Translations under genes and position numbers: made by a program | The notes under the pieces: model-generated | The model's database searches: none | What the model was told of the DNA's origin: nothing | The model's input: only the letters and a program-made list of their open reading frames with translations | Shown here: positions 43,073 to 54,285 of the stretch, in pieces | Layout: each line of letters begins with the position of its first letter | Numbering within the stretch: the stretch's first letter is position 1 | Origin: Rodentibacter myodis | GTDB taxonomy: Bacteria > Pseudomonadota > Gammaproteobacteria > Enterobacterales > Pasteurellaceae | Direction of reading: 5' to 3' | NCBI RefSeq assembly: GCF_001999305.1 | Contig: NZ_MLHQ01000008.1 | Coordinates: 98,033-162,032 of the forward strand | DNA: 64,000 nucleotides

Positions 43073-44575
43073 ATGACAACCAGAGAACAACGTGTTGAAA
43101 AATTCAATGCCGGTCGTGCGCTTTATCAAGCCGTCCCAAAAGCAGAATCCCTTGCCCGCACAGCGAAAGATCGCAAATTGTGTGAAAATCTTGAAGAAGC
43201 CATTAAACGTTCGGGGCTACAAGACGGTATGACGGTTTCTTTCCACCACGCTTTCCGTGGCGGTGATTTTGTGGTGAATATGGTGATGGATAAAATCGCC
43301 GAGATGGGCTTTAAAAACTTAACACTCGCCTCCAGTTCACTTATCGACAGCCATTCTCCCCTTATTGAACACATTAAAAATGGCGTGGTCAGCAAAATCT
43401 ATTCCTCCGGTTTACGGGGTGAATTGGCAGAACAAATTTCACGCGGTTTATTAGACGAACCGGTGAATATTCACTCTCACGGTGGGCGTGTGCATTTAGT
43501 GAAATCGGGCGAACTTAAAATTGATGTCGCTTTCTTGGGCGTACCTTGTTGCGATAAATTTGGTAATGCCAATGGTTTTACCGGCAAAAGCAAATGCGGT
43601 TCATTAGGCTATGCCCGTGTAGATGCGGAATATGCCAATAAAGTGGTGTTATTAACGGAAGAATTTGCCGACTATCCTCATCACCCAATTAGTATTGGGC
43701 AAGATCAAGTGGATTTCATTGTAAAAGTCGATGCCGTAGGCGATCCGAAAAAAATCGGCGGCGGTGCAACCCGAATGACCACCAACCCACGCGAATTATT
43801 AATCGCCCGCAAATGTGCCGAAGTGATTTTCGCCTCAAGTTATTTTAAGGACGGATTCTCACTCCAAACCGGTTCAGGCGGTGCGGCATTAGCCGTAACC
43901 CGTTTCTTGGAAGAAAAAATGCGCCGTGAAAATATCACCGCAGATTTCGCCCTTGGCGGCATTACGGCAAGTATGGTGGCATTGCACGAAGCCGGCCTCA
44001 TTAAAAAATTATTAGACGTGCAAAGTTTTGATGCCGTTGCCGCAGAATCTCTTGCTCGCAATCCAAACCATATTGAAGTTTCCGCCAATCAATACGCCAA
44101 TTACAGCTCTAAAGGCGCATCGGTTGAACGTTTGGATGTGGTCATTCTTTCCGCCTTGGAAATTGACACCAAATTCAATGTAAATGTATTAACCGGTTCT
44201 GACGGTGTGATCCGTGGTGCGTCCGGCGGACATTGTGATACTGCCGCTTCCGCTCAAGTCGCGATTATCGTTGCACCTTTAGTTCGTGGTCGTATTCCAA
44301 CAGTGGTTGAAAATGTGATCACCTGTGTCACACCGGGTGAAAATATCGATATTTTAGTGACCGATCACGGCGTAGCGGTAAACCCGAAACGTACCGATTT
44401 AATCGAATCCCTCACTCAAGCAGGCATTCCGTTGTTCACCATTGAACAGCTTTGCGAACGGGCTTACAGCCTCACCGGTAAACCAAAAGAAATTGAGTTT
44501 ACCGATAAACCGGTTGCGGTGGTGCGGTATCGTGATGGGTCGGCGATTGATACGGTGTATCAAATTAAAGAATAA
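43073..44575 (+). CDS. citF: Citrate lyase alpha subunit
   Basis: 500 residues. SFHHAFRGGDFVVNMVMD and the later GGITASMVALHEAG and FNVNVLTGSDGVIRGASGG are the CitF citrate:acetyl-ACP transferase features. It exchanges the acetyl group on CitD for citrate. ATG 43073 after GGGAG. A 300-base gap with a repeat separates it from citXG. Confidence 0.97.
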   Translation: MTTREQRVEKFNAGRALYQAVPKAESLARTAKDRKLCENLEEAIKRSGLQDGMTVSFHHAFRGGDFVVNMVMDKIAEMGFKNLTLASSSLIDSHSPLIEHIKNGVVSKIYSSGLRGELAEQISRGLLDEPVNIHSHGGRVHLVKSGELKIDVAFLGVPCCDKFGNANGFTGKSKCGSLGYARVDAEYANKVVLLTEEFADYPHHPISIGQDQVDFIVKVDAVGDPKKIGGGATRMTTNPRELLIARKCAEVIFASSYFKDGFSLQTGSGGAALAVTRFLEEKMRRENITADFALGGITASMVALHEAGLIKKLLDVQSFDAVAAESLARNPNHIEVSANQYANYSSKGASVERLDVVILSALEIDTKFNVNVLTGSDGVIRGASGGHCDTAASAQVAIIVAPLVRGRIPTVVENVITCVTPGENIDILVTDHGVAVNPKRTDLIESLTQAGIPLFTIEQLCERAYSLTGKPKEIEFTDKPVAVVRYRDGSAIDTVYQIKE

Positions 44576-44581
44576 AGGTTT

Positions 44582-44800
44582 CGCCTTATGGGCGACCTAC
44601 TTTTCTTTGCTTGTGCAAAGCAAAGTAGGCAAAAGAAAGCACACCCCAGCTAATTTGCAACGCTGATCTCATTGCGGATTTTCTTAACGAAAAATTTGTA
44701 AACTCGCAACTTTGTTGCTCAAACAATACAAATTTTTCTAAAAATCCTTATTCGTTCAGGCAAATTAGATGGGGCCCCTTGCCAATCCTGCACTTCGTTC
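44582..44800. repeat. Repeated intergenic element inside the cit cluster
   Basis: The block with CTACTTTTCTTTGCTTG, GCAAAGCAAAGTAGG and CACACCCCAGCTAATTTGCA looks like a dispersed Pasteurellaceae intergenic sequence I recognise from memory. It holds two dyads: CTACTTT-CTTTGC/GCAAAG-AAAGTAG (44598-44631) and AGCTAATTTGC/GCAAATTAGAT (about 44650 and 44760). No gene. Confidence 0.6.
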
Positions 44801-44875
44801 CCTTTTTTTACGGGGACGCTGCCGAAGGCTAAGAGGGGATTAACAAAGTTAATACGTTAAAAGAGCGGTCAAATT

Positions 44876-46273
44876 TTGCAGCGTTTTTTTCAGACATTTT
44901 CGACTCAAGGTAAAGGAATTTCGCTTGAAGACTTGCTAAATGCCCGTGAAGCGCGGGCGTTGTTGCAGCAACGGCTTTTGGCGAAATATCGTCAGCCTTT
45001 AGTTTCCGTCACATTAACCGCCGTGGGGAGTGTGAAGAAAAACCCATTGTTGGATTATGTGTTTGAAAAAGCATTAGAAAAATTGACCGCACTTTTTGCA
45101 CAACGCAACCGGCTTATCACCGAAAAAATTGTTCGCCCTCTCGATACCGGACACGAGGCTTTTTTTGTTCTCCCGATCAACGCCGATGAATTAAAACAGG
45201 CGATGATTGAATTAGAAGATAGCACGCCGCTTGCCAGACTTTGGGATTTGGATGTGTTTGATGAAAATGGCAATCTATTAAGCCGTGCGGAATTTGGATT
45301 TTCACCGAGGGCGTGCCTAGTCTGTGGTGATAATGCCAAATATTGCGCCCGCCATCGTCAACACCAAACAGAAGAAATTATGGCGGAAATGCAACACCGT
45401 GCGCAGGGGCATTATTTCGCCGAACAAATTGGCGGATTGGTTTATCAGGCATTATTGCAAGAAGCACGCTTATCGCCCAAACCGGGACTGGTAGATGCCC
45501 TCACCAACGGTGCGCACACTGATATGAATTTACAAACTTTTGAACAAAGTGCGGTCGTTTTGAAGCCATTTTTTACAGACTTTGTGCTGAAAGGAATGGA
45601 AACGGCAAACCTACCCGAAAACCAAATACTGGCACAACTTCGCCCCATTGGTATTCTGGCGGAAAAAGCGATGTTACTGGCTACGAAAAATATCAACACG
45701 CACAAAGGGGCAATTTTTTCTTTTGGATTGGTTTGTGCCGCAATCGGACGATTGAGCGCGCAGGCACAATTCAAATCTTATGCAGTAAATCTTGATGTGA
45801 CGTTAATTTGTCGTCTTGTGGCACAATTTGCAGCAGGACTCACAAAAGAGCTTGAGCATTATCCAACCCACCTTCCTATTACCGCCGGCGTGCGTTTATT
45901 CCGAGAATACGGTTTAACCGGTGCACGCGGTGAAGCGGAAAGTGGTTTTCACCAAATTCAAACCTTGTTACCACTGCTTGATGAGTATCATCAGCTCGCG
46001 TGGGAACACCGTTTGTTAATCGCTTTGTTACATTTAATGGCTAAAAATCCGGATACCAATGTGGTTCATCGGGGCGGATTGGAAGGCTTGCAGTTTGTGC
46101 AGCAAAGTGCGATTGATTTACTTGAAAATCAATCACTTGTGTTAGATAAAGCAGGACTCACACAAGCCTTGTTAAAGTTTGATTCCGACTGCATTGAGAA
46201 AAATTTAAGTGCAGGCGGAAGTGCCGATCTCTTGGCGCTGTCGATTTTCTTTTTATTGTTTAGAGGTGACTAA
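44876..46273 (+). CDS. citXG: CitX-CitG fusion (prosthetic group transfer and synthesis)
   Basis: 465 residues, TTG start. Residues 1-170 are CitX (apo-citrate lyase phosphoribosyl-dephospho-CoA transferase: NPLLDYVFEKAL, ITEKIVRPLDTGHEAFF, CLVCGDNAKYCAR), and about 180-465 are CitG (triphosphoribosyl-dephospho-CoA synthase: LSPKPGLVDALTNGAHTDM, TNTHKGAIFSFGL-like, FREYGLTGARGEAESG). The fused form is also known in H. influenzae. It makes and attaches the cofactor to CitD. It lies 2 bases before the transporter gene. Confidence 0.92.
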   Translation: MQRFFQTFSTQGKGISLEDLLNAREARALLQQRLLAKYRQPLVSVTLTAVGSVKKNPLLDYVFEKALEKLTALFAQRNRLITEKIVRPLDTGHEAFFVLPINADELKQAMIELEDSTPLARLWDLDVFDENGNLLSRAEFGFSPRACLVCGDNAKYCARHRQHQTEEIMAEMQHRAQGHYFAEQIGGLVYQALLQEARLSPKPGLVDALTNGAHTDMNLQTFEQSAVVLKPFFTDFVLKGMETANLPENQILAQLRPIGILAEKAMLLATKNINTHKGAIFSFGLVCAAIGRLSAQAQFKSYAVNLDVTLICRLVAQFAAGLTKELEHYPTHLPITAGVRLFREYGLTGARGEAESGFHQIQTLLPLLDEYHQLAWEHRLLIALLHLMAKNPDTNVVHRGGLEGLQFVQQSAIDLLENQSLVLDKAGLTQALLKFDSDCIEKNLSAGGSADLLALSIFFLLFRGD

Positions 46274-46275
46274 AA

Positions 46276-47715
46276 ATGGCATTATCCAAAAATGCAAAGT
46301 TAGTGATTCTGGCGGCAATCCCGTTGATCACGTTTATCTTGCCTGCACCTGAGGGGCTTTCTCTCATTGCTTGGCGTTTACTCGGTGTATATATCGCAAC
46401 AATCGTAGGGCTTGTCATCAAACCTTACGGTGAACCTGTCATTTTATTGGCAGCCATTGCGGTTTCCGGTGCGATCATTGGTAACACCGAAGGGGCGAAA
46501 GAATTAGTGAAAGTCGGCAATATGTTGGACGGTTACAAATCCGGCACAACTTGGCTCATTTTCACAGCATTCACATTAAGTTCTGCTTTCGTGATTACGG
46601 GGCTTGGTAAACGTATCGCTTACCATATGATTGGTGCAATGGGTAGTACAACCTTGCGCTTAGGCTACGTCACGATGTTTTTGGATCTTTTGCTCTCTCC
46701 GGCAACCCCTTCCAACACGGCACGTGCCGGAGGGATTATTTTCCCAATCATTAATAGTGTCGCCGTAGCATTAGGTTCTGATCCTGAAAACAGCCCGAAA
46801 AAAGCAGGGCGTTATTTGATGATGAATCTCTATATGGTGGTAAAAACGACCTCCTATATCTTCTTAACTGCAATGGCACCCAATGCACTCGCCCTTTCCT
46901 TAATGGCGCCAATCCTTGGGTTTGAAACCACGTGGATCAAATGGTTTTTAGCTGCTTCCGTACCGGGATTAATCTGCTTATTCCTCATTCCTGCAGTATG
47001 TTACTTCGTATCAAAACCGGAATTGAAACACGTTGACAACAAAGAAATCGCCCGCAAAGGCTTAGAAGAATTAGGCCCGATGTCTTTCCGTGAAAAAGCA
47101 TTAACCCTATTATTCGTCATTGCTTTATTTGGTTGGATCTTCGCCGATGCACTTCACGTGAATGCGACTATTGTTGCGATAATCGTGATGGTTCTTTGTA
47201 TTATTTTAAACATCGTTTCTTGGGACGATATTTTGAAAAGTAAAGGGGCGTGGAATACCTTAGTTTGGTACGGTGGTATCATCGGTATGTCAGGCTTACT
47301 CGAAAAAGCCGGTTTCTTCAAATGGTTAGCCACCACATTGAGTAACATGTTGCAATTTGAAGGCCACGGCATTATGGCATTAGTCGTGATTCTCACGTTG
47401 AGTGTTGCTGTACGTTACCTATTCGCCTCCGGTGGTGCTTACGTTGCCGCGATGGTACCGGTATTCGCGACCGTAGGTCACGTTGCCGGCGCACCAACCG
47501 AATTATTAGCCCTTGGTATCGTATTTGCCAATGCATACGGTGGCTCTGTAACGCACTATGGTGGTGGCCCGGGCCCAATCGCATTTGGTGCAGGTTATAA
47601 CGATATCAAATCTTGGTGGATCGCCGGTGCGATTATCGGCTTTGGCAGCTTACTTATTCACTTAACCATCGGCATTGCTTGGTGGGAATTATTGATGGGA
47701 TTAGGTTGGCTATAA
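46276..47715 (+). CDS. DASS-family citrate/dicarboxylate transporter
   Basis: 479 residues with about 12 transmembrane segments. The SPATPSNTARAGGIIFP motif and the later ASGGAYVAAMVPVFA and GPGPIAFGAGYND mark the CitT/DASS anion:sodium or antiporter group. By position it brings in citrate, perhaps in exchange for succinate or acetate. Last gene of the cit cluster. Ends with the uptake-signal terminator at 47740. Confidence 0.92.
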   Translation: MALSKNAKLVILAAIPLITFILPAPEGLSLIAWRLLGVYIATIVGLVIKPYGEPVILLAAIAVSGAIIGNTEGAKELVKVGNMLDGYKSGTTWLIFTAFTLSSAFVITGLGKRIAYHMIGAMGSTTLRLGYVTMFLDLLLSPATPSNTARAGGIIFPIINSVAVALGSDPENSPKKAGRYLMMNLYMVVKTTSYIFLTAMAPNALALSLMAPILGFETTWIKWFLAASVPGLICLFLIPAVCYFVSKPELKHVDNKEIARKGLEELGPMSFREKALTLLFVIALFGWIFADALHVNATIVAIIVMVLCIILNIVSWDDILKSKGAWNTLVWYGGIIGMSGLLEKAGFFKWLATTLSNMLQFEGHGIMALVVILTLSVAVRYLFASGGAYVAAMVPVFATVGHVAGAPTELLALGIVFANAYGGSVTHYGGGPGPIAFGAGYNDIKSWWIAGAIIGFGSLLIHLTIGIAWWELLMGLGWL

Positions 47716-47739
47716 AGCTAATTCATTCTTAATAAAACT

Positions 47740-47772
47740 AAAAAAGTGCGGTTAAAATTGACCGCACTTTTA
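47740..47772 (+). terminator. Terminator of the cit cluster, uptake-signal pair
   Basis: AAAAGTGCGGT and ACCGCACTTTT arms around TAAAATTG, 25 bases after the stop. Confidence 0.85.
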
Positions 47773-47807
47773 TATTGGTAAAGTAGACAAAATTGTTAAT
47801 CAAAACA

Positions 47808-47837
47808 AGATCCTGTAAAACAACAGGACCATTTTTT
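47808..47837. terminator. Terminator at the end of the GST gene
   Basis: TCCTGT/ACAGGA arms (47811-47816 and 47823-47828), T6 on the plus side; on the minus side TTGTTTT. It overlaps the GST stop codon region. Confidence 0.65.
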
Positions 47838-48465
47838 ATCTTTTTAACCCTTCAATGTTTCTTACATTTTCCACTGCCTGATCGGCTTCCACACGTTGCA
47901 TAAAAGGTGAAAGCTGAGTTAGGTGGCTAAAATCAAGTCCTACTGCTCGACACCAATTTAGCATAATGTAGAGGTAAATATCAGCAACGGAAATATTTTC
48001 ACCAAAATAAATATGGCTTTCTAAATGTTCATTTGCTACGGCTAATTGAGCCAAAATTTGTTCAACGGCTTGTTGGCGAATAGTTTGTGCCAATGAGTCA
48101 TTATCTTTTGCATAGTCAGGCAAACGGAATAGTGGCACAAAAGATTTATGTATATCGGCATTGAAAAATGCTAACCAACGCACTGCTTTGGCTTTATCAC
48201 GTACGGTTTTACTACCAAATAATTTGGCGTTCGGATAAAGCTCATCCAAATAATGCAAAATTGCCTGATTTTGTGAAAGTACTAAATCACCATCAATTAA
48301 AACCGGCACTGCACCTCTTGGGTTTAAGGCTAAAAATTCGGGTGATTTAATCAACTCACGGGTTGCGGCTTCAAATTCATAAGCCTGGTTCTCACGTGTT
48401 TTTAACCATTCCAATGCAACATGTGGAACGAAAGAACAAGCACCCGGCAAACCATATAATTTCAT
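47836..48465 (-). CDS. Glutathione S-transferase
   Basis: 209 residues, the beta-class type. The N-terminal thioredoxin-like domain has [13 protein letters not shown] with a cysteine at 10 as in beta-class enzymes, and [23 protein letters not shown] is the glutathione-binding loop (Pro 53-Val). The C-terminal domain is helical ([18 protein letters not shown]). Substrate unknown. Between the cit cluster and glnE; no operon partner. Confidence 0.9.
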   Translation of the reverse strand: MKLYGLPGACSFVPHVALEWLKTRENQAYEFEAATRELIKSPEFLALNPRGAVPVLIDGDLVLSQNQAILHYLDELYPNAKLFGSKTVRDKAKAVRWLAFFNADIHKSFVPLFRLPDYAKDNDSLAQTIRQQAVEQILAQLAVANEHLESHIYFGENISVADIYLYIMLNWCRAVGLDFSHLTQLSPFMQRVEADQAVENVRNIEGLKR

Positions 48466-48488
48466 TAATATACTCCTTGATTGACATT

Positions 48489-48519
48489 AAAAAATGCGGT
48501 TAATTCTACCGCACTTTTT
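48489..48519 (-). terminator. glnE terminator
   Basis: AGTGCGGTAGA and TTAACCGCATTTTTT on the minus strand: TGCGGT/ACCGCA stem, T6 after it; it begins beside the glnE stop. Confidence 0.8.
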
Positions 48520-48520
48520 A

Positions 48521-51463
48521 TCAACTAAATAATTTTTCCCAAAATATTTTGATAAATTCCCTCTCCTTTATAAATTCATCATTTGAAACGATAGAGGGTC
48601 TTCCCAGCAAATTTAAATGATGTATTTTATTCCTTAACTCAACATAACATTGCTTTAAATTTTCACAATCAGCAATACTGATAATATGGGCTTCTGCCAT
48701 TGAATCAAAAATTCTGATGTTATCCGACCATTGAGTGAGCGCAATGTTTTGTGATGCATTGGCAAGAACAAGATATTGAGCAATAAATTCAATATCCGTT
48801 ATGCCGCCATAATCTGTTTTTAGATTAAATTCGTTTTCTTGAGAATGTGAAAGGTTGGCAAACATTTTTTCCCGCATTTCCACTACTTCTTTTTTGAGCG
48901 TAGCCAGATCTCGTGGTGATGAAAGGACAGATTGACGAATATGTTCAAATTTTTGGCGTAGTTTTTCTTCTCCAAAAACAGGGCGGCTTCTTACAAGCGC
49001 TTGTTTTTCCCACGTCCAAGCTTCATTACGTTGATAGTTTTCAAAGGCAGAAAGGGAGCAGCCTAACAAACCGGCATCGCCTGAAGGGCGTAAGCGCATA
49101 TCGATTTCATAAAGGATACCGGCACTGGTATTAAGATTAAAAATGCTCACAATTTTTTGAGCAAGTCGAAGATAGAATTGGTTATTATCAATGGTTTTCT
49201 TGCCCCCGGCAGTTTCTCCTTCCACAGCATCGTAAAGAAAAACCAAATCAAGATCAGATTTATACCCTAATTCAATTCCCCCTAATTTCCCATAAGCAAT
49301 CACTAAAAAACCTTTTTCATTAGGTTGTAGATGTTGCGGTGTACCAAAGCGGGTTACCATTTGTTTCCACGCAAGATTGACAACGGCTTCAATGATTGCT
49401 TCTGCCAAATAAGTTAAGTGATCACTGACTTTCATCACCGGTAATGCACCTAAAATATCGGCGGCGGCAATGCGTAATAAGGTTGACTGCTTAAATTGCC
49501 GTAAGGCATCAATAATTTGTTCTTCATCATCTTGTGGTAAACGTAACAAGTATTGCTGAAGTTCGGTGGAATATTGGGTGAAAGAAAGGGGATGGCGTAA
49601 ACTTTCCGTATTGAGTAATTCATCAAGTAAAATCGGATGTTGCGCCAGTTGATCGGCAATCAATTGAGATTTTGCACAGAGTTCAATAACCTGTTGTAAG
49701 GCTTGTGGATTTTCCAGTAATAATTCTAAATAAGTGGTTCGACCGGAAATTTTTTCCATTAGATGCAAAATCCGTGGTAATAACGTGCGGTAGTTTTCTT
49801 GTTTAAAAATTAAGGTAAGCACAATCGGTAAAAGTTGTCCGAATACTTCTCTCCCGCGATTGCCAATAATGCGGCGGTTTAAACTTTCTTTAAATTGTTC
49901 TAATTGATTTAAGAGATCATCGATATGTTCCGATTGAACCTTTGTTTCTTGCAACATTCGCTCAATGTCATCAAAATCCGCCTCAAGAAAATCCAGCCAC
50001 TGATTGTCTTTTTCTAACTTTTCATCTTTTTCTTCGCCAATCAATTGATTAAACACCGAACGCACATTTTCTTGATGTTGTTGCAAAGTGCGGTAAAAAT
50101 CCTGCCAGTTTTTGATTGGATAAGTTATATGAATCACTTCACCTTGTTCATTTTGACAGGTGAAATGGCGACAGGCTTCAATTAAACGGAAGCGGTCAAT
50201 TTCATCACTCGGTAAGGTTTGGGTTTGTTGATCGTTAATTGCCTGTAATATGTTTTCAACTCTTCGTAGAAAAAGATAGCTTTCGCGTAAGGATTGGGAT
50301 TGCGATTGGGTTATTAACCCCAGTTTTGTGATTTCCGGTAATACATTTAGTAAACAATATTGTTGCAAAGCAATTTCCCGCCCACCACGGATCAGTTGAA
50401 AAACTTGAACAATAAATTCAACTTCACGAATACCACCTGCGCCCAGTTTGATATTATCCCGCAGCCCACGGCGGCGTACTTCACGTTCAATTTTGCTTTT
50501 CATTTCACGTAATGATTGAATGACGCTGAAATCAATATAACGGCGATACACAAAAGGGCGGAGCATTTTTTGTAAATATTGACGGTGCGGATCCTTATCT
50601 TGCACGCCTAAAATACGCCCCTTAATCATTGCATAACGTTCCCAGTCCCGCCCCTGATCTTGATAATATTGTTCCATTGCCGAAAAACTGAGAACCAATG
50701 CGCCACTTTCGCCGAAAGGTCTTAATCGCATATCGGTACGATATACAAAACCATCGCCGGTAAAATCATCTAATGCACTGATTAACCGTTGTCCCAGTCG
50801 GGTAAAAAATTTTGCATTATCGACCGATCTTCGGGCATTTGTTCCCGTAATATCGGTTTCTCCTTGTGCAGGGTAAGTAAAAATGAGATCAATATCGGAA
50901 GAAAAATTCAGCTCAAATCCGCCCAATTTTCCCATTCCAAGAATATACAGTTGTTGGGGCTTTCCCTGCTCATCTCGGGGTGTACCCATTTCCTGACAGG
51001 CTTGCCGATAAAGCCAATCACGTGCGCCAATAATAAGGCTTTCCGCCAGTTGAGAAAGTCGAATAAAAATCTGTTCCACAGTGGCGAGATTAAGGCTTTG
51101 GCAGAAACTTAATTTTGCCATTTCAATATGACGGAATATCCGTAAGGTTTTATAAAATTCTGCCTCATCAGAAATTTTGCTTAATTGATGGGCTAGGCGT
51201 GTGGAATATTGATCACACTCGGAAAAAGTCGGGCTTTTTTCCCACCATTGTGCCAGTAAGTGCGGTTGTTTTTGCAACACTTTTTCCACAAAATCAGACA
51301 TTGCCACCGCATAGCCTAATTGCCCTATGGGATGGTTTCGATCAGGGTAAGATTGTTGAATGTTGTGGGAAAGATGGGCGGAATCAATTTCAGGAAAGGA
51401 TTGGCATAAAGTTGTGCCGAGAGCGTTAAGTTTTTGTTCAATAAGGGCAGAAAGTGCGGTCAT
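48521..51463 (-). CDS. glnE: Glutamine synthetase adenylyltransferase / deadenylyltransferase
   Basis: 980 residues, near the 946 of E. coli. Two nucleotidyltransferase cores: [18 protein letters not shown] (N-terminal, deadenylylation) and [18 protein letters not shown] (C-terminal, adenylylation), each with GG and D-x-D. It controls glutamine synthetase in response to PII. Its ATG overlaps the miaA stop (ATGA at 51460-51463). Confidence 0.97.
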   Translation of the reverse strand: MTALSALIEQKLNALGTTLCQSFPEIDSAHLSHNIQQSYPDRNHPIGQLGYAVAMSDFVEKVLQKQPHLLAQWWEKSPTFSECDQYSTRLAHQLSKISDEAEFYKTLRIFRHIEMAKLSFCQSLNLATVEQIFIRLSQLAESLIIGARDWLYRQACQEMGTPRDEQGKPQQLYILGMGKLGGFELNFSSDIDLIFTYPAQGETDITGTNARRSVDNAKFFTRLGQRLISALDDFTGDGFVYRTDMRLRPFGESGALVLSFSAMEQYYQDQGRDWERYAMIKGRILGVQDKDPHRQYLQKMLRPFVYRRYIDFSVIQSLREMKSKIEREVRRRGLRDNIKLGAGGIREVEFIVQVFQLIRGGREIALQQYCLLNVLPEITKLGLITQSQSQSLRESYLFLRRVENILQAINDQQTQTLPSDEIDRFRLIEACRHFTCQNEQGEVIHITYPIKNWQDFYRTLQQHQENVRSVFNQLIGEEKDEKLEKDNQWLDFLEADFDDIERMLQETKVQSEHIDDLLNQLEQFKESLNRRIIGNRGREVFGQLLPIVLTLIFKQENYRTLLPRILHLMEKISGRTTYLELLLENPQALQQVIELCAKSQLIADQLAQHPILLDELLNTESLRHPLSFTQYSTELQQYLLRLPQDDEEQIIDALRQFKQSTLLRIAAADILGALPVMKVSDHLTYLAEAIIEAVVNLAWKQMVTRFGTPQHLQPNEKGFLVIAYGKLGGIELGYKSDLDLVFLYDAVEGETAGGKKTIDNNQFYLRLAQKIVSIFNLNTSAGILYEIDMRLRPSGDAGLLGCSLSAFENYQRNEAWTWEKQALVRSRPVFGEEKLRQKFEHIRQSVLSSPRDLATLKKEVVEMREKMFANLSHSQENEFNLKTDYGGITDIEFIAQYLVLANASQNIALTQWSDNIRIFDSMAEAHIISIADCENLKQCYVELRNKIHHLNLLGRPSIVSNDEFIKEREFIKIFWEKLFS

Positions 51464-52401
51464 TTTTTCTCTCTTTTTTGTTGCTCAAGTAAACGTAATA
51501 CGGTTTCCTTCGCTTGTTCCGGTTGTAAACTGTCTAACCATTGAACGGGCGTTTTCCAACCGCGTAGCCAAGTTATTTGGCGTTTGGCAAGTTGGCGTGT
51601 GGCGCAAATTCCCCGAAAAACCATTTCATCGTGATCATAATGTCCTTGTAAATATTCCCACATTTGGCGGTAGCCCACACAGCGAATGGAAGGTAAATTA
51701 ATGTTCAGATCGCCACGTGCGTAAAGTTTTTCCACTTCTTGTTGGAAGCCCTGTTCAATCATTTTATGGAAGCGTTGCTCAATGCGATGATGTAATACTT
51801 GGCGATCTTCCGGTGCGATAGCAAATTGCAACACCTTATAGGGCAATGCCTCGCCTTTTTGTTCTGTCAGTTCGGTTAAAGTTTTGCCTGTAATGTAAAA
51901 TACCTCTAAGGCACGATTTATACGCTGGGAATCATTCGGGTTAATACGTTGTGCCGAAGTCGGATCAATTTTAGCAAGATCTTGATGTAATGCCGTCCAA
52001 CCTTGTTGTTCGGCTTTTTGTTCAATCTCGGCACGAATTGTTTCATCGGCAGAAGGCAAGGGAGAAAGCCCTTCAATCAAAGCTTTATAGTAGAGCATTG
52101 TTCCCCCCACCAATAAGGGAATTTTACCTTGCGCGGTAATCTCAGCCATTTCACGCAAGGCATCATCACGGAAATTCATTGCCGAATAGCTTTCAGCGGG
52201 ATCTAAAATATCAATCAATCGGTGTGGGGCTAAAGCCAGTTCCGCTTTTGAAGGTTTCGCCGTACCAATATCCATTCCTTTATAAATCAATGCAGAATCT
52301 ACGCTAATAACTTCCACCGGCAACTGTTGGCGAAGTTGAATTGCCAAATCGGTTTTGCCGGAAGCCGTTGGCCCCATTAAAAAAATTGCAGTGGGTTTCA
52401 T
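51460..52401 (-). CDS. miaA: tRNA dimethylallyltransferase
   Basis: 313 residues. P-loop [17 protein letters not shown] (7-23), [16 protein letters not shown] and [13 protein letters not shown], then the tRNA-contact region [14 protein letters not shown]. It adds the isopentenyl group to A37 of tRNAs reading UNN codons. Directly follows mutL with its ATG next to the mutL stop; part of the amiB-mutL-miaA-glnE run. Confidence 0.98.
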   Translation of the reverse strand: MKPTAIFLMGPTASGKTDLAIQLRQQLPVEVISVDSALIYKGMDIGTAKPSKAELALAPHRLIDILDPAESYSAMNFRDDALREMAEITAQGKIPLLVGGTMLYYKALIEGLSPLPSADETIRAEIEQKAEQQGWTALHQDLAKIDPTSAQRINPNDSQRINRALEVFYITGKTLTELTEQKGEALPYKVLQFAIAPEDRQVLHHRIEQRFHKMIEQGFQQEVEKLYARGDLNINLPSIRCVGYRQMWEYLQGHYDHDEMVFRGICATRQLAKRQITWLRGWKTPVQWLDSLQPEQAKETVLRLLEQQKREKK

Positions 52402-54285
52402 CTATAGTTCATCCAATAAAGGTTGCCAGTTAATCGGTTTGAGTAATTGCTCAAATTCGGCACGGTTTGTGTTGTTAAAAAGTAATTCCGTCTCGCTTAA
52501 TAGTTTGACGGCATCTGCAAATACATTGAGTTTTTTCGTTTCTAATTGGGCGCAAAGTGCGGTCAAAAATGGGAGGGGATTTTCTTCTGTATCCAACATT
52601 GCTAGCACGCATTTTTGCAGGTTTTGTGTGCGTAGCAGGGCGGGTACACGATTTAAAGTTAAGCGATATTGAGCTTGGTTGGCGACAAATTCAAAGCCGA
52701 TTTTGGCAAAATCCTCCGCCAGTTTTTCCCATTGCTGAAATTGTTTTTCCGTTAAACGAAAAACAAGCGGAATGAGCAAAGGTTGCTGTTCAATCTGTGC
52801 TTGTTGTAATGCCAATTTCCATTGCAAATGTTGCAATTTTTCCAAAGAAAGCAAAAAGTAATCTTGGTTTTGTTGCAATAACAACGCACGGTTTTCAATT
52901 AATGCTAAGGCACGCAAATATGTGGGATTTTGATTAATTTCGGTTGACGTGATCCTTTGTGTCTGCGTTAAATCAATCCTGTTGTGATGTTGTGCCGTTT
53001 GCAATAATTCGCCATACAGTTTTTGCTCGGTTTTGCTCGGTTGTTCCGCACGGTAAGTTTCCCGATAATCACGATAGCCCTGATAGGACGGACGGGAAGA
53101 AACGCCATAATCGGTCGAAAAGTGCGGTTGATTTTGAGAAGGTTTTTTGCCGGAATAGGTTGAGGAAAACGTATTTTGCCCTGCTGCCGCCCGATTAGGT
53201 TTACTTGCCAAAGGAACGTGATAAGTAGGCATAGGTTCGCGAATTTCATTTTCGTGCGTATTGTTGACCGCACTTTCTTGCAGCAAAAATTGGCTGTTTA
53301 AAGCGTGGCTGATACCTTCGTAAATAAAATCGTGAATCAGGCGTTGTTGATGAAAGCGTACTTCGTGTTTTGTTGGATGAACGTTTACATCCACTTCGTG
53401 CGGATTGAGATCGATAAATAATACAAAAGCAGGGTAACTTTCATTTGTTAAATGTTCCGCATAAGCCTGACGGATAGCGTGGGTAATCACTTTATCGCGA
53501 ACCATTCGCCCATTGATATAGCAATAACTCAGATCATTTTGTGAACGGCTAAAATTCGGTGTTGCCACCCAGCCGGAAAGGTGTAAATCATTATGTTTCC
53601 AATCAATGCGTAGGGCATTTTTTACAAAATCCTCGCCACAAATTGCCGCAACCCGTTTAAGTTGTTGGGCTAAATCAGTCGCCGGGCGATATTGACGGAT
53701 GATTTTTCCATTGTGCGTGAGGGTGAAAGCAATATTGAATTTTGCTAAGGCAATGCGGCGAATGACTTCATCAATATGTGTAAATTCGGTTTTGTCTGTG
53801 CGTAAAAATTTACGCCGTGCGGGGGTGTTAAAAAATAAATTAGCCACTTCCACCGTTGTGCCGACAGGATGAGAGGCAGGTTTAATGGTCGTTTCCATAT
53901 CCCGCCCTTGTGCATAGACTTGCCACGCTTCTGTTTGTTCTGCCGTGCGTGAAGTAAGCGTCAAACGTGAAACGGAGCTAATACTCGCCAATGCTTCACC
54001 ACGAAAGCCAAGGCTCAAAATGGCTTCAAGATCATCTAAATCGGCAATTTTGCTGGTGGCGTGGCGGGCAAGGGCAAGGCTGAGTTCCTCTTTGGGAATA
54101 CCGCTGCCGTTATCACGAATACGAATAAGGGAAGCACCGCCGTTTTCAATATCCACTTGGATTTTGTTTGCCCCGGCATCAAGGCTGTTTTCCACCAGTT
54201 CTTTCACCACAGATGAGGGGCGTTCCACCACCTCGCCGGCGGCAATTTGATTGGCAAGTTGAGGTGAAAGAATTTTAATCGCCAT
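52402..54285 (-). CDS. mutL: DNA mismatch repair protein MutL
   Basis: 627 residues. GHKL ATPase motifs: [24 protein letters not shown] split as AAGEVVERP and [10 protein letters not shown] (15-41), IRDNGSGIP and [14 protein letters not shown]. The C-terminus (about 430-627) lacks the DQHAAHERI endonuclease motif, as in other MutH-using bacteria. The linker is long and Gln/Ser/Tyr-rich. ATG overlaps the amiB stop by one base. Confidence 0.98.
   Translation of the reverse strand: MAIKILSPQLANQIAAGEVVERPSSVVKELVENSLDAGANKIQVDIENGGASLIRIRDNGSGIPKEELSLALARHATSKIADLDDLEAILSLGFRGEALASISSVSRLTLTSRTAEQTEAWQVYAQGRDMETTIKPASHPVGTTVEVANLFFNTPARRKFLRTDKTEFTHIDEVIRRIALAKFNIAFTLTHNGKIIRQYRPATDLAQQLKRVAAICGEDFVKNALRIDWKHNDLHLSGWVATPNFSRSQNDLSYCYINGRMVRDKVITHAIRQAYAEHLTNESYPAFVLFIDLNPHEVDVNVHPTKHEVRFHQQRLIHDFIYEGISHALNSQFLLQESAVNNTHENEIREPMPTYHVPLASKPNRAAAGQNTFSSTYSGKKPSQNQPHFSTDYGVSSRPSYQGYRDYRETYRAEQPSKTEQKLYGELLQTAQHHNRIDLTQTQRITSTEINQNPTYLRALALIENRALLLQQNQDYFLLSLEKLQHLQWKLALQQAQIEQQPLLIPLVFRLTEKQFQQWEKLAEDFAKIGFEFVANQAQYRLTLNRVPALLRTQNLQKCVLAMLDTEENPLPFLTALCAQLETKKLNVFADAVKLLSETELLFNNTNRAEFEQLLKPINWQPLLDEL

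Noticed and set aside
44582..44800. Insertion sequence between citF and citXG
   Set aside because: There is no transposase frame and no terminal inverted repeat with target duplication; it is treated as a small dispersed repeat.
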